Positions 7,460 through 15,481 of a DNA stretch of 32,964 nucleotides are shown here, piece after piece. Source of the DNA: Candidatus Bathyarchaeota archaeon (GTDB lineage Archaea; Thermoproteota; Bathyarchaeia; 40CM-2-53-6; JALHTG01). Below the pieces are notes generated by a model. The model was not told the DNA's origin, searched no databases, and saw only the letters and a program-made list of their open reading frames with translations. Every line of letters starts with the position of its first letter. Within the stretch, counting starts at the first letter, position 1. The stretch is taken from assembly GCA_022865705.1 (NCBI GenBank), contig JALHTG010000102.1:1-32964 (forward strand), in the 5' to 3' direction. The position numbers were made by a program, and so were the translations under genes.

Positions 7460-9266
7460 TGAATATCGGTACGTTCTCCATGCCTGTTGCTATGTAGCTT
7501 GATAGAAGCCATTCTCCTGGCGCAAACTCCAACGTCTTCTCCAATATGCCTTGATCGATTGTGAAAGTGTTGCTGACTAAGCTACGATCATATGGTCTGG
7601 GCATTGGTCCCACAAAGTATGTGTGCAACTGTTGCAGCGCGTTCGTGTTGAGATATGCTATTCGTTGGGTGGCCAGGCAGCCTCCCAACCCATACTTCCT
7701 GCCCTGTCGAAGCAGCGTCTCGACCTGTATCGTGCATTCTCTCTCTATTCCCCTCGCCTTGTCATATGCCGGTATGAACTCCTGTGTCTCATCGAACACC
7801 AACAGCACCAAGGGTTCGACTTTGAACTCCTTCTTCCTACTCATCAGAACTGTTCTCGAGAGATTGATGGCTAGGGATTTTATGAGGTTTGGATCGACGA
7901 TCGAGAGGCAGACGAGTCTTTCTTCTCCTTCAATCAAGTTGGCTATTGTCTTTGTGTTGTATCCTTCCTCTTCTTTCGGCTCTTCTGCTTCTCCAAGTCT
8001 CTCGTTCAACGTGTCTCTTGTCTGAGCCCAACCGTAGAGGCCGCTGTTCTTCCATATCTTGAACTTCTCCACCGCCTCAAGCGACGTCTTACTTAGGAAA
8101 TCAACGAACTTCTCGTCCATCGGATCTGCACGATCAAGCTTCTTCTCTTTCATATATTGGAGAACGGCTCGTTTGATGGTCTCTATTGCTTCTAGGCTTG
8201 TGGCCCTCTCCACGTTCTCCTCAGAAAGCAAGCTGAGTTGATGGAGCATGTCCTCATACGTTAGGCCGCTTGAACTGCGCTCCGCGTAATGGCCAACCCT
8301 GTCCTGACTCATCATCGCTTCGAAAGCTTTCTTCGCTGTCACGTTCTTCTCGAATCCTCTCGGCTTGACAACTATCTTGTACAACTGATCAGCACTGGAG
8401 ACAGGGCCTTCCAAGATGATCTTTGAAGGGACCGTAGGGTCCGAGAAAACGTCGAGAAGAAGGAAGGGGTACTCCATGGAGATGTCGAAGATCACGATCT
8501 TCGTGTCTTTCGTGTGATAGATCAGTCTGCGAAGAATGTTCGAGAGAAGATTAGACTTACCAGAACCTGTGAATCCAAAGATGCCAAAGTGGTATCGGAC
8601 GAGTCTCTCAAAGTCAACGTAGATCGGTACTCGTTCCTTCTCATTCTCAAACATTTTCACGGTTCCGAGGCGCGGATCCTTGCGTGCGTCAAGCGTCGTG
8701 TCGATCTTCTGCCATGGCCTCCCCATCCTTTCCAGTATTGTCTTGTTGTACATTTGGTGTATCGTGTTCTTGTTCAGTATGCTCACGCATTCCCCGATCA
8801 CCGGGTACGTGAATCCTTTCACATATTCAGGTCCCGCCTTCCCATCCAAAACAAGATCGTAGTTGAGAGGGATCGCCGACATCTGAATCATCATCGTCGA
8901 CTTGTCATCCGTATCCCAGTCCTGAACTGCCTGCTGAATAATCTCGAACTGGTACGGGTAGTAGCTCTGATCAGTCAGCCCCTTCAACCCGTAGTGTTCT
9001 GGTCCCAGCCTCGAAATCTCGAGCAGACTGAATCTTTTTGGGCCTTGAGGTGAGGATTTGAAGTTCCTGACCGCAAGAAGCATACCCTCCTCCAGCAACC
9101 CCATCAGGTCCTTCTGGTACTCCGCCTTCACCTGGCACTGGTACTTGGCCGTTACGCCCGTCGTCTCCGACGGCGCCTCAATTCCTCGCGCGGCCCATAC
9201 TGCGCTTAGCCTAGCTGAGAAACGTCCTCCCAGATCCGTAAAGAGCTCATGCTGTTCTTCTGGCAT
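7410..9266 (-). CDS. herA: HerA-type hexameric DNA-translocating ATPase
   Basis: A 618-residue ATPase of the HerA/FtsK superfamily. The N-terminal HAS-barrel-like region precedes Walker A GFTGSGKSN at 231-239. Walker B LVLLVFDETQEF lies at about 486-497, and the arginine-finger/sensor segment LLRQGRKYGLGGCLATQR at about 518-535. HerA rings pump DNA and feed the nuclease NurA in end resection; HerA-nuclease complexes also act in anti-phage defence. The start ATG lies inside the end of the nurA-like gene (20-base overlap), so the two are translationally coupled. It is longer than usual, with a roughly 90-residue helical insert at about 320-440. No mre11 or rad50 is present alongside, unlike the housekeeping archaeal locus. 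Confidence 0.9.
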   Translation of the reverse strand: MPEEQHELFTDLGGRFSARLSAVWAARGIEAPSETTGVTAKYQCQVKAEYQKDLMGLLEEGMLLAVRNFKSSPQGPKRFSLLEISRLGPEHYGLKGLTDQSYYPYQFEIIQQAVQDWDTDDKSTMMIQMSAIPLNYDLVLDGKAGPEYVKGFTYPVIGECVSILNKNTIHQMYNKTILERMGRPWQKIDTTLDARKDPRLGTVKMFENEKERVPIYVDFERLVRYHFGIFGFTGSGKSNLLSNILRRLIYHTKDTKIVIFDISMEYPFLLLDVFSDPTVPSKIILEGPVSSADQLYKIVVKPRGFEKNVTAKKAFEAMMSQDRVGHYAERSSSGLTYEDMLHQLSLLSEENVERATSLEAIETIKRAVLQYMKEKKLDRADPMDEKFVDFLSKTSLEAVEKFKIWKNSGLYGWAQTRDTLNERLGEAEEPKEEEGYNTKTIANLIEGEERLVCLSIVDPNLIKSLAINLSRTVLMSRKKEFKVEPLVLLVFDETQEFIPAYDKARGIERECTIQVETLLRQGRKYGLGGCLATQRIAYLNTNALQQLHTYFVGPMPRPYDRSLVSNTFTIDQGILEKTLEFAPGEWLLSSYIATGMENVPIFIKADNTETEIQKLLQG

Positions 9267-11109
9267 ACTCGATCTCAGCCCTCCTTTCGCGGAAGGTGTT
9301 CATGTAGAACGAGAACCTTCGGAGCCTCGGATTGTTCGCCAACCACAACCCCGTAGCCTCAATAATACCCTTAACCCGTAATCTCAGCTCTTTAGCTATC
9401 TTATCCGCTATGAACATCGGCTTGTTGTGACCAAAAACCTCAGGTATGCTCCTGGCGCTCATCGCCTTCAAAAGAACCATCATCAGATTCTGCATCTCGT
9501 TGGGAATAGACTTGTCCCGATAGAAGATGGGTTCCACAGGCTCCACAGCCGTATAATCATGCTTGAAACTCACTGTCTCTTTCCCATCGAACTCCGGATA
9601 CGCAAGCCTATCAACGAACAACACATTGCTTCGCAACATAGGATCTCGATCAGCCGCATCAAGCTGAAGATAGGTCTTCACGAACAGTCGCTCAGGAATT
9701 ATCCGGTTCCTAACAGCCCCACTAACATACCCAACCCGATTCTGAAAATCCGGCACGATCGTTTGAAAAGCCACATCGTACTCGATGAGACTCCAAGGAA
9801 CCTGCACTTTCTCGTGGTTCAACATGCTGACAGCCTGGAGAAGCATCCGATCCGTTGTCGGAATCTTCTCCAAATCCTCCCGCTCCACCTTCCACATCCC
9901 CGACCCAACACAAACAGGGATCACATGGCTCCTGAAGTCACGGGCCGTCGTATCCTTCGTCACTCCGATCAAGAGACATTTCCTGGTCCAGCACTCCTCA
10001 ATGAGCATGTGGATCGTGAAGAGAGTGAGCAAAGCCAGGTCATGAGTGGTAAACCAAACCTCCTTCCCATGTTTCTTGATCCGCATCGGATTGGTCGAGG
10101 ATTCCTCGAAGAGGTGACGTGTAGTTGCCAGGACCAGTTTCTTCGCTCGATCCCAACTTCCAACATATCTCGGATTGATCCGGTAGCTGCCATTGGACTC
10201 CAGCAAGAACTTCTCTTCAACAGACCTAGACAGGTATCTCTCAGCTCTCTTCACCCTGTCATCGCCCTTGATCCCTAGCTCCTGACATATCTCATCAAGG
10301 GCCATTGGCCTCTTCGTCCGTTCAAGCAAGTAGATGATGGCGTATCGAAGATAGTCTCCACGGGGAGAAGGAGTTCCAAGCGTGTCGTTGATGATGCGGT
10401 GCCGAGCAAGCTCAATCTCATTCATGTCGAAAGCCGTTCCATCCACTTCCAAGTCGCATATGGCGCACTCCGTCTTCCACCTCTTCTTCCTCGAAGTATC
10501 AAGCATCAAATTCCCCCGCATGCTCGAGAGACTTCTATCAAGAAGCAAAATGCGAACATTCTCAGACGCGACCATATGATACGCCAAGTAGAACTCCGAA
10601 AGAGTCATGATCCAATTCGCAATCGTGGAATTATCAACAACAGCCTGCTCAGTCATCGGCTTCGTAATCGCACTCTCAGCCCTCTGCCCGCCCGCTAGAA
10701 TAGTCTGATCCACATCTTGAACCAGATCCACATAGATCGGAACACAGCTCGACACCCCTCTTCCCCGCTCAACAAACCCAGTCTCATAAGTCACACCCGG
10801 CCGCGAACCCTTCCCAAACTCAACCTCACCCGTCACGGCATAGGCTCCACCCCAGAAAACCGCCAAACCCCCCGTCAGAACCTGATCCATAGAACCGTCG
10901 ACCGCCGCGTACTTCACCTTACTCGCACCGAAGAACCTCGACGCCGTCTCATACGCCAGATCAAAACTGAAGTCCGACACAATCAGATTATGTAGAAGCT
11001 TATCATACAGATCCTTAGCAGCTTCAAACCTACCCCTAGAATCATCAACTTGACTTTCGGCCCCAGCCTTCAGAAGCTCACCGGTCCGCTTCACATGCGA
11101 ACTCAACAA
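9247..11109 (-). CDS. nurA: NurA-type nuclease, enlarged, with internal winged-helix insert
   Basis: A 620-residue protein; ordinary NurA is nearer 300-450. RNase H-like nuclease motifs are visible: YAAVDGSM (Asp71), RILLLDRSLSS (Asp191) and LLIGVTKDTTARDF (Asp386). Between motifs two and three lies an extra ~170-residue segment containing a winged-helix-like stretch (RYAIIYLLERTKRPMALDEI, then KRAERYLSRSVEEKFLLES, then a wing strand). NurA is the 5'-3' nuclease partner of HerA. It precedes herA and overlaps it by 20 bases. The TTG at 11109 has no obvious ribosome site; GTG at 11094 is an alternative. The insert suggests added DNA or partner recognition. Confidence 0.8.
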   Translation of the reverse strand: MLSSHVKRTGELLKAGAESQVDDSRGRFEAAKDLYDKLLHNLIVSDFSFDLAYETASRFFGASKVKYAAVDGSMDQVLTGGLAVFWGGAYAVTGEVEFGKGSRPGVTYETGFVERGRGVSSCVPIYVDLVQDVDQTILAGGQRAESAITKPMTEQAVVDNSTIANWIMTLSEFYLAYHMVASENVRILLLDRSLSSMRGNLMLDTSRKKRWKTECAICDLEVDGTAFDMNEIELARHRIINDTLGTPSPRGDYLRYAIIYLLERTKRPMALDEICQELGIKGDDRVKRAERYLSRSVEEKFLLESNGSYRINPRYVGSWDRAKKLVLATTRHLFEESSTNPMRIKKHGKEVWFTTHDLALLTLFTIHMLIEECWTRKCLLIGVTKDTTARDFRSHVIPVCVGSGMWKVEREDLEKIPTTDRMLLQAVSMLNHEKVQVPWSLIEYDVAFQTIVPDFQNRVGYVSGAVRNRIIPERLFVKTYLQLDAADRDPMLRSNVLFVDRLAYPEFDGKETVSFKHDYTAVEPVEPIFYRDKSIPNEMQNLMMVLLKAMSARSIPEVFGHNKPMFIADKIAKELRLRVKGIIEATGLWLANNPRLRRFSFYMNTFRERRAEIEYARRTA

Positions 11110-11175
11110 AGACGAAATAGAAAGACACCCCTCACCGAAATCTATCCCGGCCCTAAGATAGGCATCACCATATAG

Positions 11176-11310
11176 AAAGATGTTCGTGAGAAGCGCGCAC
11201 GCCGAAATCTAGACCTCTCTCTTGAGAAGCTGGAAGAAGTGGGTAGCGCAACCGCATTCATCCGTGCAAGAAAAGAACAATTGACCCAAGGTGTTCTAGC
11301 GAACGGTTAA
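11176..11310 (+). pseudogene. Coding-like fragment without a start codon
   Basis: Between the divergent nurA and the SLOG-like gene, 44 sense codons run from just after an in-frame TAG to a TAA. There is no ATG, GTG or TTG near their beginning. Composition is protein-like: RRNLDLSLEKLEEVGSATAF then IRARKEQLTQGVLANG. It reads as the C-terminal remnant of a lost gene. A GC-rich AGCGCGCACG lies at its left edge, like other fragments here. Family unknown. Confidence 0.35.
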
Positions 11311-11330
11311 GTGCGGACCACGCCAACACT

Positions 11331-11894
11331 GTGATACCTGAGACGGTTCTTGAACGCGAGTTGATGCATATGTCTGAAACAACACTCAGGCGCTTACGTG
11401 CCATCCGACGAGAGCTAGAAAGTAGGGTGCGGGAAAGCGCAATAATCGTGGTGTTAATGGGAGCTAGCGGACAAGGACTTAGTCAGAGAAGAAGACTGCG
11501 AAGTGCTCTATCACGCAGAGGAGTCCTTGCTCTTGTTCCTGAGGATGACTTTCCTAGAGACATCGCGCCATCTATAGTAGAGAGAGCAATGCTTTCAAGA
11601 GCAGATATCGATCTTGCTTTTATCAACTTAAAGTCATGGGGAACCGCAACCGAGTTCGGACAACTCCATCAAATCGGAAGAACTGCCCGAAAGCTCAGAG
11701 TCCTCGTCAATCCCGAGCATCATCCTCTCCATGGCAATTCAAGAAGCTATCTTACAGACCTATACTTGACTCATCTCGCTGCATACGGCCACATCTATCC
11801 AGTTACCACAACTCGACGACCACCATTCCCATCTGTCAAGAAAACCGTTATGAAGTTGGCCGTCAGGTACGCTCAATGGAAAGCATTGCGGTAG
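11331..11894 (+). CDS. SLOG/TIR-like Rossmannoid protein
   Basis: A 187-residue protein: an N-terminal basic helix (LRRLRAIRRELESRVRES), then a Rossmann-like domain beginning AIIVVLMGASGQGLSQRRRL. A second strand reads GVLALVPEDDF, followed by ADIDLAFINLKSWGTATEFG and RVLVNPEHH. The GTATEFG turn carries a Glu (108) in the position used by nucleoside deoxyribosyltransferase and SLOG families. I cannot assign one family. It may bind or cleave a nucleotide. The GTG start follows the TAA of a coding fragment by 20 bases. It diverges from nurA-herA and, with the similar protein at 2293-2724, brackets the TIR/SLATT/HerA/NurA block. Confidence 0.6.
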   Translation: MIPETVLERELMHMSETTLRRLRAIRRELESRVRESAIIVVLMGASGQGLSQRRRLRSALSRRGVLALVPEDDFPRDIAPSIVERAMLSRADIDLAFINLKSWGTATEFGQLHQIGRTARKLRVLVNPEHHPLHGNSRSYLTDLYLTHLAAYGHIYPVTTTRRPPFPSVKKTVMKLAVRYAQWKALR

Positions 11895-11918
11895 GTCAAG
11901 ATATCTTTACCAGGTCAA

Positions 11919-11930
11919 CATTTATATATC
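11919..11930 (+). promoter_or_regulatory. TATA box for winged-helix regulator
   Basis: ACATTTATATAT is a strong archaeal TATA element ending 33 bases before the ATG at 11964, giving a very short leader. Confidence 0.6.
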
Positions 11931-11963
11931 TCTTCAACTCCAATGTTTATTGTGTGAGAAAAG

Positions 11964-12245
11964 ATGAGAACGAAACAGATTCTTAGCGAACTCAGAATGT
12001 ATGGCGCTCTCGATAACGGGAGTAGGTTACGGGCATATTTGGCTCTGTCTGAGAGTCCCGGTATCGGTTTCAATGAGCTGGCACGGAGGGTTGGTTTACA
12101 GAAGGGGTTGCTGGCTTACCATTTGGGTGTGCTAAAGGCTGCAGGACTTGTCAAAGTGAGATATGGGCGGATGAGCAAGGAGACTTCGAAATACTATCCG
12201 ACAGGGGAAGGCAAGAGACTGCTAGAAAAGCTAAATTCGAAATAG
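11964..12245 (+). CDS. Winged-helix transcriptional regulator (ArsR/MarR-like)
   Basis: A 93-residue single-domain winged helix: SRLRAYLALSESPGIGFNEL forms the first helices, ARRVGLQKGLLAYHLGVLKA is the recognition helix with the 'YHL..L' pattern, and KVRYGRMSKETSKYYPTGEG is the wing. No metal-binding cysteines are present, so it is not an obvious metal sensor. It has its own strong TATA box. It closes the accessory block, immediately after the SLOG-like gene on the same strand, and may regulate that region. Confidence 0.8.
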   Translation: MRTKQILSELRMYGALDNGSRLRAYLALSESPGIGFNELARRVGLQKGLLAYHLGVLKAAGLVKVRYGRMSKETSKYYPTGEGKRLLEKLNSK

Positions 12246-12303
12246 CGAGCGCAGTGTTAGAGAGATGGACTGGTTTCGGCGCCTTCTTCAACGCATTATG
12301 CAC

Positions 12304-13158
12304 CTAAGCACATAGCGCGCGCCCTGTGGCTTCCCGTGGTATTCGGCGACGGTTCGTTTTCGTTCTCCTTGCCAAAGCAAACCTGTTCTTCACGCTTTCG
12401 AAGGAAGCTCCCACGATCTCAATCTTCTTCAGGTCTCCTTCTCCAAGACCTCGCTTAACAAATTCCCGTATCACAGGCATCTTATCAGTATTCAAACCGG
12501 CAAGAGCAGCGCCGACCGTCTCAACGGCGACAGCATCTCTGCCTACCAGCAGAGTATTCATTCGAACTGGACCACGGCCTGCACCTTGCCACAGGTGTGT
12601 TCCATCAAGCACGGCGAGATCTATTCCACCAATTGCTTCGTAGATATCAGCGAGAAGTTGCGGGAGTACGCTGTGGTATTTTGCTTTCTTTGGGTCTGAA
12701 ACGCAACCAAACAGGTTCTTCAATATGCTTCCTCTCTCGAAGCTGCGAAGTATGTGGGTGCTCACGAAGACATTTGGCTTGAAAAGCACATGTGACAACT
12801 TCATTTCTTGACCAGCAATCCTCACGTTTCTAGTCTCTGTGTCGTCCGAAAGGTTGAAGGGCGTCACCCGTTCGTCGAAAATCTTCTTCCAGATCTGAAG
12901 CCTTTCCAGGCCTTTGCCCCTGTAGTTGTCAGATTCCGCAACCCAAATCTTTGGAGCCTTATCGAATCTGTTGACGATTGCGTTCACCACATTCACGGAT
13001 GTGTGATTCGCAGCTTTGTGGCTGAAGACCCCTACCTTGACAACTACAGATCTCTCAGTATTCTTCAGATCATCTATTCCTCCGATCAGGTGCAGCGCTG
13101 GCTCAAACCAGTTTGCGCTCTCCTCGTCAAGATCGACTATGGCAACTTTCGAGATCAA
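12304..13158 (-). CDS. DUF362 domain protein
   Basis: A 284-residue protein of the DUF362 family: VVVKVGVFSH strand, NHTSVNVVNAIVNRF, the central IDLAVLDGTHLWQGAGRGPV, and LLVGRDAVAVETVGAALAG, which is the conserved C-terminal DUF362 segment. No ferredoxin-type cysteine cluster is present, so it is the short form. Function of the family is unknown. The last residues (EATGRALCA) are encoded by a GC-palindrome element, so the stop codon lies beyond the element and the C-terminus may have been extended by its arrival. A second DUF362 gene lies at 23102-23947. Confidence 0.8.
   Translation of the reverse strand: MISKVAIVDLDEESANWFEPALHLIGGIDDLKNTERSVVVKVGVFSHKAANHTSVNVVNAIVNRFDKAPKIWVAESDNYRGKGLERLQIWKKIFDERVTPFNLSDDTETRNVRIAGQEMKLSHVLFKPNVFVSTHILRSFERGSILKNLFGCVSDPKKAKYHSVLPQLLADIYEAIGGIDLAVLDGTHLWQGAGRGPVRMNTLLVGRDAVAVETVGAALAGLNTDKMPVIREFVKRGLGEGDLKKIEIVGASFESVKNRFALARRTKTNRRRIPREATGRALCA
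12313..12323. repeat. GC-palindrome element copy inside the 3' end of the DUF362 gene
   Basis: TAGCGCGCGCC on the plus strand, within the last codons of the minus-strand DUF362 gene. Confidence 0.5.
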
Positions 13159-13238
13159 AACGACACCCCATCAAGACACGGTATTCTTTACGGAATAGCA
13201 CGCACTATGTCAAATCTGTTTCACATTAGGTTATCGCG

Positions 13239-13250
13239 TAGCGCGCGCTA
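13239..13250. repeat. GC-palindrome element copy, perfect 12-bp palindrome
   Basis: TAGCGCGCGCTA is fully self-complementary. It lies ten bases beyond the arsR stop, in the gap between arsR and the DUF362 gene. Confidence 0.6.
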
Positions 13251-13259
13251 TGAATGGAC

Positions 13260-13640
13260 CTAGCCCTTAATGGTGCTGGCTAGATTGTGAAGGGTCGACG
13301 GCTGTAACTTGTAGAATACCCATTTCCCCATTCTCTCCGATTTGACTACAGCATTCCTTTCAAGGAGGTTGAGGTGATGAGAGGCATTGGGTTCTGTCAG
13401 GTCTAGCGCTGCCATAATCTCGCATGTGCACATAGGCCTTTTCCTGAGCAGATGGAGAATCTTGATTCGGATAGGATCGGCTAGAGCTTTGAGAACGTAG
13501 GAGCGTTTCTTCACTTCTTCTTCATCTATTTGCCCGACAAGTGTCCTTAGTTCTCTGATGTGTTCTTGAACGTTTTCTGTAGAGCATAGGCCTGACTCGA
13601 GCAGTCTTCTTAGTCTGGCCTTGTACTCTGTCTCGCTCAT
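13260..13640 (-). CDS. arsR: ArsR-family arsenic-sensing repressor
   Basis: A 126-residue winged helix with an N-terminal helical extension. KALADPIRIKILHLLRKRPM leads into MCTCEIMAALDLTEPNASHH. The Cys71-X-Cys73 pair at the start of the recognition region is the classical arsenite-binding motif of ArsR. The protein should repress the divergent acr3 gene and release DNA on binding As(III) or Sb(III). A TATA box about 30 bases upstream implies a leaderless or nearly leaderless message. An extra Cys19 in the N-terminal region could add a third ligand. Confidence 0.9.
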   Translation of the reverse strand: MSETEYKARLRRLLESGLCSTENVQEHIRELRTLVGQIDEEEVKKRSYVLKALADPIRIKILHLLRKRPMCTCEIMAALDLTEPNASHHLNLLERNAVVKSERMGKWVFYKLQPSTLHNLASTIKG

Positions 13641-13670
13641 TCGTTATCATGTTTGGTTGGTTTGGCAAAG

Positions 13671-13710
13671 TATATAAGTTGATAGATAAACGATCTTCGA
13701 TCTGTTCAAC
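13671..13710. promoter_or_regulatory. Divergent arsR-acr3 promoter with dyad
   Basis: TATATAAG at 13671-13678 is placed for arsR (start 13640), and symmetric enough to serve acr3 too. It is followed by an imperfect dyad 13678-13710 bounded by GTTGA and TCAAC, with a GATCTTCGATC core. The likely ArsR operator covers it. Confidence 0.5.
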
Positions 13711-13735
13711 CGTAACGCGCTGAGATGAATAAACG

Positions 13736-14770
13736 TTGGTAAGCGAATCAGTGTCAGAAGAGAAATCGCTTGGCATTTTCGAGAAATATCTAACGCTTTG
13801 GATAGCGATATGCATAGTCGCAGGGTTGCTAGTTGGAAGATTCTTTCCGCAGTTCGGACAATTCATGGATTCTCTCAAGTTCGGCAAGCTGTCGATTCCA
13901 ATAGGGATTCTGCTGTTCTTCATGATGTATCCGACGGTTCTGGGCATACGTTTCAGCGACATCAAGCAGGCTTCAAGGAAACCGAAACCTTTGCTTGTCA
14001 CGGTAATCGCCAACTGGGTCATAGCCCCACCGCTGATGACTCTCTATGCAAACACGGTGTTGGCCGGGAACCAGCAGTACATAGCAGGGGTCATACTTCT
14101 CGGACTGTCGCCTTGCACGGCCATGGTCATGTGGTGGATGTTTCTCGCCAAAGGCGACATGGCTCAAGGGCTGATCAACACTTCCATCAACGCCTTACTG
14201 ATGCTCTTTCTCTACGCTCCCCTTGCAGCCCTATACCTGGGAATAAGCAGTATACATGTCCCTTGGGACCTAATCGCTATCAGCGTCCTTGTCTTCATCG
14301 CGCTTCCAGTTGCGTCAGGTGCAATCTCCAGAAAACTGATAATTGAAAGAAAAGGAGAGGACTGGTTCAATAACACTTATCGAACAATCGTCGGAAAAAC
14401 ATCCATTGTTGCTCTACTGACAACCCTCATCGTTCTCTTCTCATTCGAAGGAGAAATCATCCTCAACAATCCGCTCCTGGTGGCTTACCTGGCAGCTCCA
14501 AACCTGATGCATTACGCTACAATGATCGCGTGGACATATCCTCTTGGATACCTATCAGGTTGGGCGTATGAGACCGCCATTGATACCACGCTCATAGGAT
14601 CGAGTAGTCATTTCGAGGTTGCAATAGCAGTCGCCACAACACTCTACGGCATCGGATCGGGAGCAGCATTGGCAACAGTCATAGGGCCGCTGATGGAAGT
14701 CCCACTGATGCTTTTATTGGTTAAGCTTGGCCTTCGCACGAGAAAGTACTTCCCACGAAAGAGACACTGA
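13736..14770 (+). CDS. acr3: ACR3-family arsenite efflux permease
   Basis: A 344-residue integral membrane protein with about ten TM segments, the length expected of ACR3. The conserved LLGLSPCTAMVMWWMFLAKG holds the essential Cys127. IGSGAALATVIGPLMEVPLM is the conserved late TM segment with its Glu. It exports arsenite by proton exchange. The start is TTG at 13736 or GTG at 13751; either leaves the first TM intact. It is divergent from arsR across the shared dyad. A decayed copy of its codons 13-48 lies at 16809-16918. Confidence 0.93.
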   Translation: MVSESVSEEKSLGIFEKYLTLWIAICIVAGLLVGRFFPQFGQFMDSLKFGKLSIPIGILLFFMMYPTVLGIRFSDIKQASRKPKPLLVTVIANWVIAPPLMTLYANTVLAGNQQYIAGVILLGLSPCTAMVMWWMFLAKGDMAQGLINTSINALLMLFLYAPLAALYLGISSIHVPWDLIAISVLVFIALPVASGAISRKLIIERKGEDWFNNTYRTIVGKTSIVALLTTLIVLFSFEGEIILNNPLLVAYLAAPNLMHYATMIAWTYPLGYLSGWAYETAIDTTLIGSSSHFEVAIAVATTLYGIGSGAALATVIGPLMEVPLMLLLVKLGLRTRKYFPRKRH

Positions 14771-14817
14771 CCGCACCCGAAAAAAGGAAGACAGTAACAG
14801 GCGAAGGTGAAGCCAAG

Positions 14818-15024
14818 ATGAAAGAGAACGAGACAAGGAGAGTTGTCATGGATCGTCATTCCAGAATAGCAAAGAGTAATGGAACTTGCTGTGCGTCAAG
14901 TTCCTGCTGCGGAAGTACTGGCAGAGCGCAAGACATCGGCAAGAAGATAGGATACACTCAGACGGATCGCGCGCGTTACTGTGGGGTCAGACCGAGTACA
15001 TGCAAGGTCGGGAGCGTAAATTGA
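14818..15024 (+). pseudogene. Remnant of an arsM 5' end
   Basis: A 68-codon ORF whose first ~50 residues parallel the N-terminus of ArsM at 17370. Both start MKE, both have a CC...SCCG cysteine block (GTCCASSSCCG here, RSCCDAASCCG in arsM), and both continue with KKIGYT. Similarity ends at a TCGCGCGCGT element (14967-14976); the remaining residues are unrelated and the SAM-binding domain is absent. It is most simply a decayed, truncated copy, though a small Cys-rich arsenic-binding peptide cannot be excluded. It overlaps the start of the H-protein gene. Confidence 0.6.
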
Positions 15025-15476
15025 GCGAGTTCCTGAGAACTGTCTTCGGCAAGTTCGAGCTTCGGGTACGTAAAGGCTACTACTATGTCGAGGATGGCTT
15101 CTGGATTAAAGTGGAAGGAAACAGAGTCAGACTCGGCATGACTGATTACTTGCAGAGGACAGTAGGCGACGCAGCGTTCATTGAACTCGTCAAGAAAGGA
15201 ACGAGAGTAGAGAAGCAAACAGAGATTGGAACATTGGAGACTGCGAAGGCAGCCATCTCAATACTCTCTCCTGTATCCGGGACGGTTGAGGAAGTTAATG
15301 GCATGCTTGACGAGAGACCTGAACTCGTGAACTCCGATCCTTACGGGGAAGGCTGGTTCGTCGTCTTGGCACCAAATAGCCTTGAGAATGATTTGGAGAC
15401 GCTGATGACTGCTGACGATTACTTCAAGCTGATGCTCAAGAAACTGGAGACAGAGCACACCACGGTTGGAGCCTAA
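15000..15476 (+). CDS. Glycine-cleavage H-like lipoyl carrier protein
   Basis: About 158 residues. The H-protein core is clear: KGYYYVEDGFWIKVEGNRV, GMTDYLQRTVGDAAFIEL, then GTLETAKAAISILSPVSG, where Lys83 is the lipoylation site, and ELVNSDPYGEGWFVVL. ATG at 15000 or TTG at 15021 could be the start; the open frame extends to 14886 but that part overlaps the arsM remnant. No glycine cleavage P or T genes are nearby, and it lies inside the arsenic cluster, closely followed by two DGC-type genes. A role as a stand-alone dithiol or sulfur carrier, or in arsenic chemistry, is therefore inferred. Lipoyl dithiols are known to bind trivalent arsenicals. Confidence 0.82.
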   Translation: MQGRERKLSEFLRTVFGKFELRVRKGYYYVEDGFWIKVEGNRVRLGMTDYLQRTVGDAAFIELVKKGTRVEKQTEIGTLETAKAAISILSPVSGTVEEVNGMLDERPELVNSDPYGEGWFVVLAPNSLENDLETLMTADDYFKLMLKKLETEHTTVGA

Positions 15477-15481
15477 AAGCG

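Noticed and set aside
9427-10278. Long (283-codon) plus-strand ORF inside nurA
   Set aside because: It is antisense to a gene with clear NurA motifs; its composition (Pro/His/Arg/Asn-rich, low hydrophobic order) is typical of a shadow frame.
15000-15476. Glycine cleavage system operon
   Set aside because: Only an H-like protein is present; no gcvT or gcvP is in the window, so a complete system cannot be claimed.
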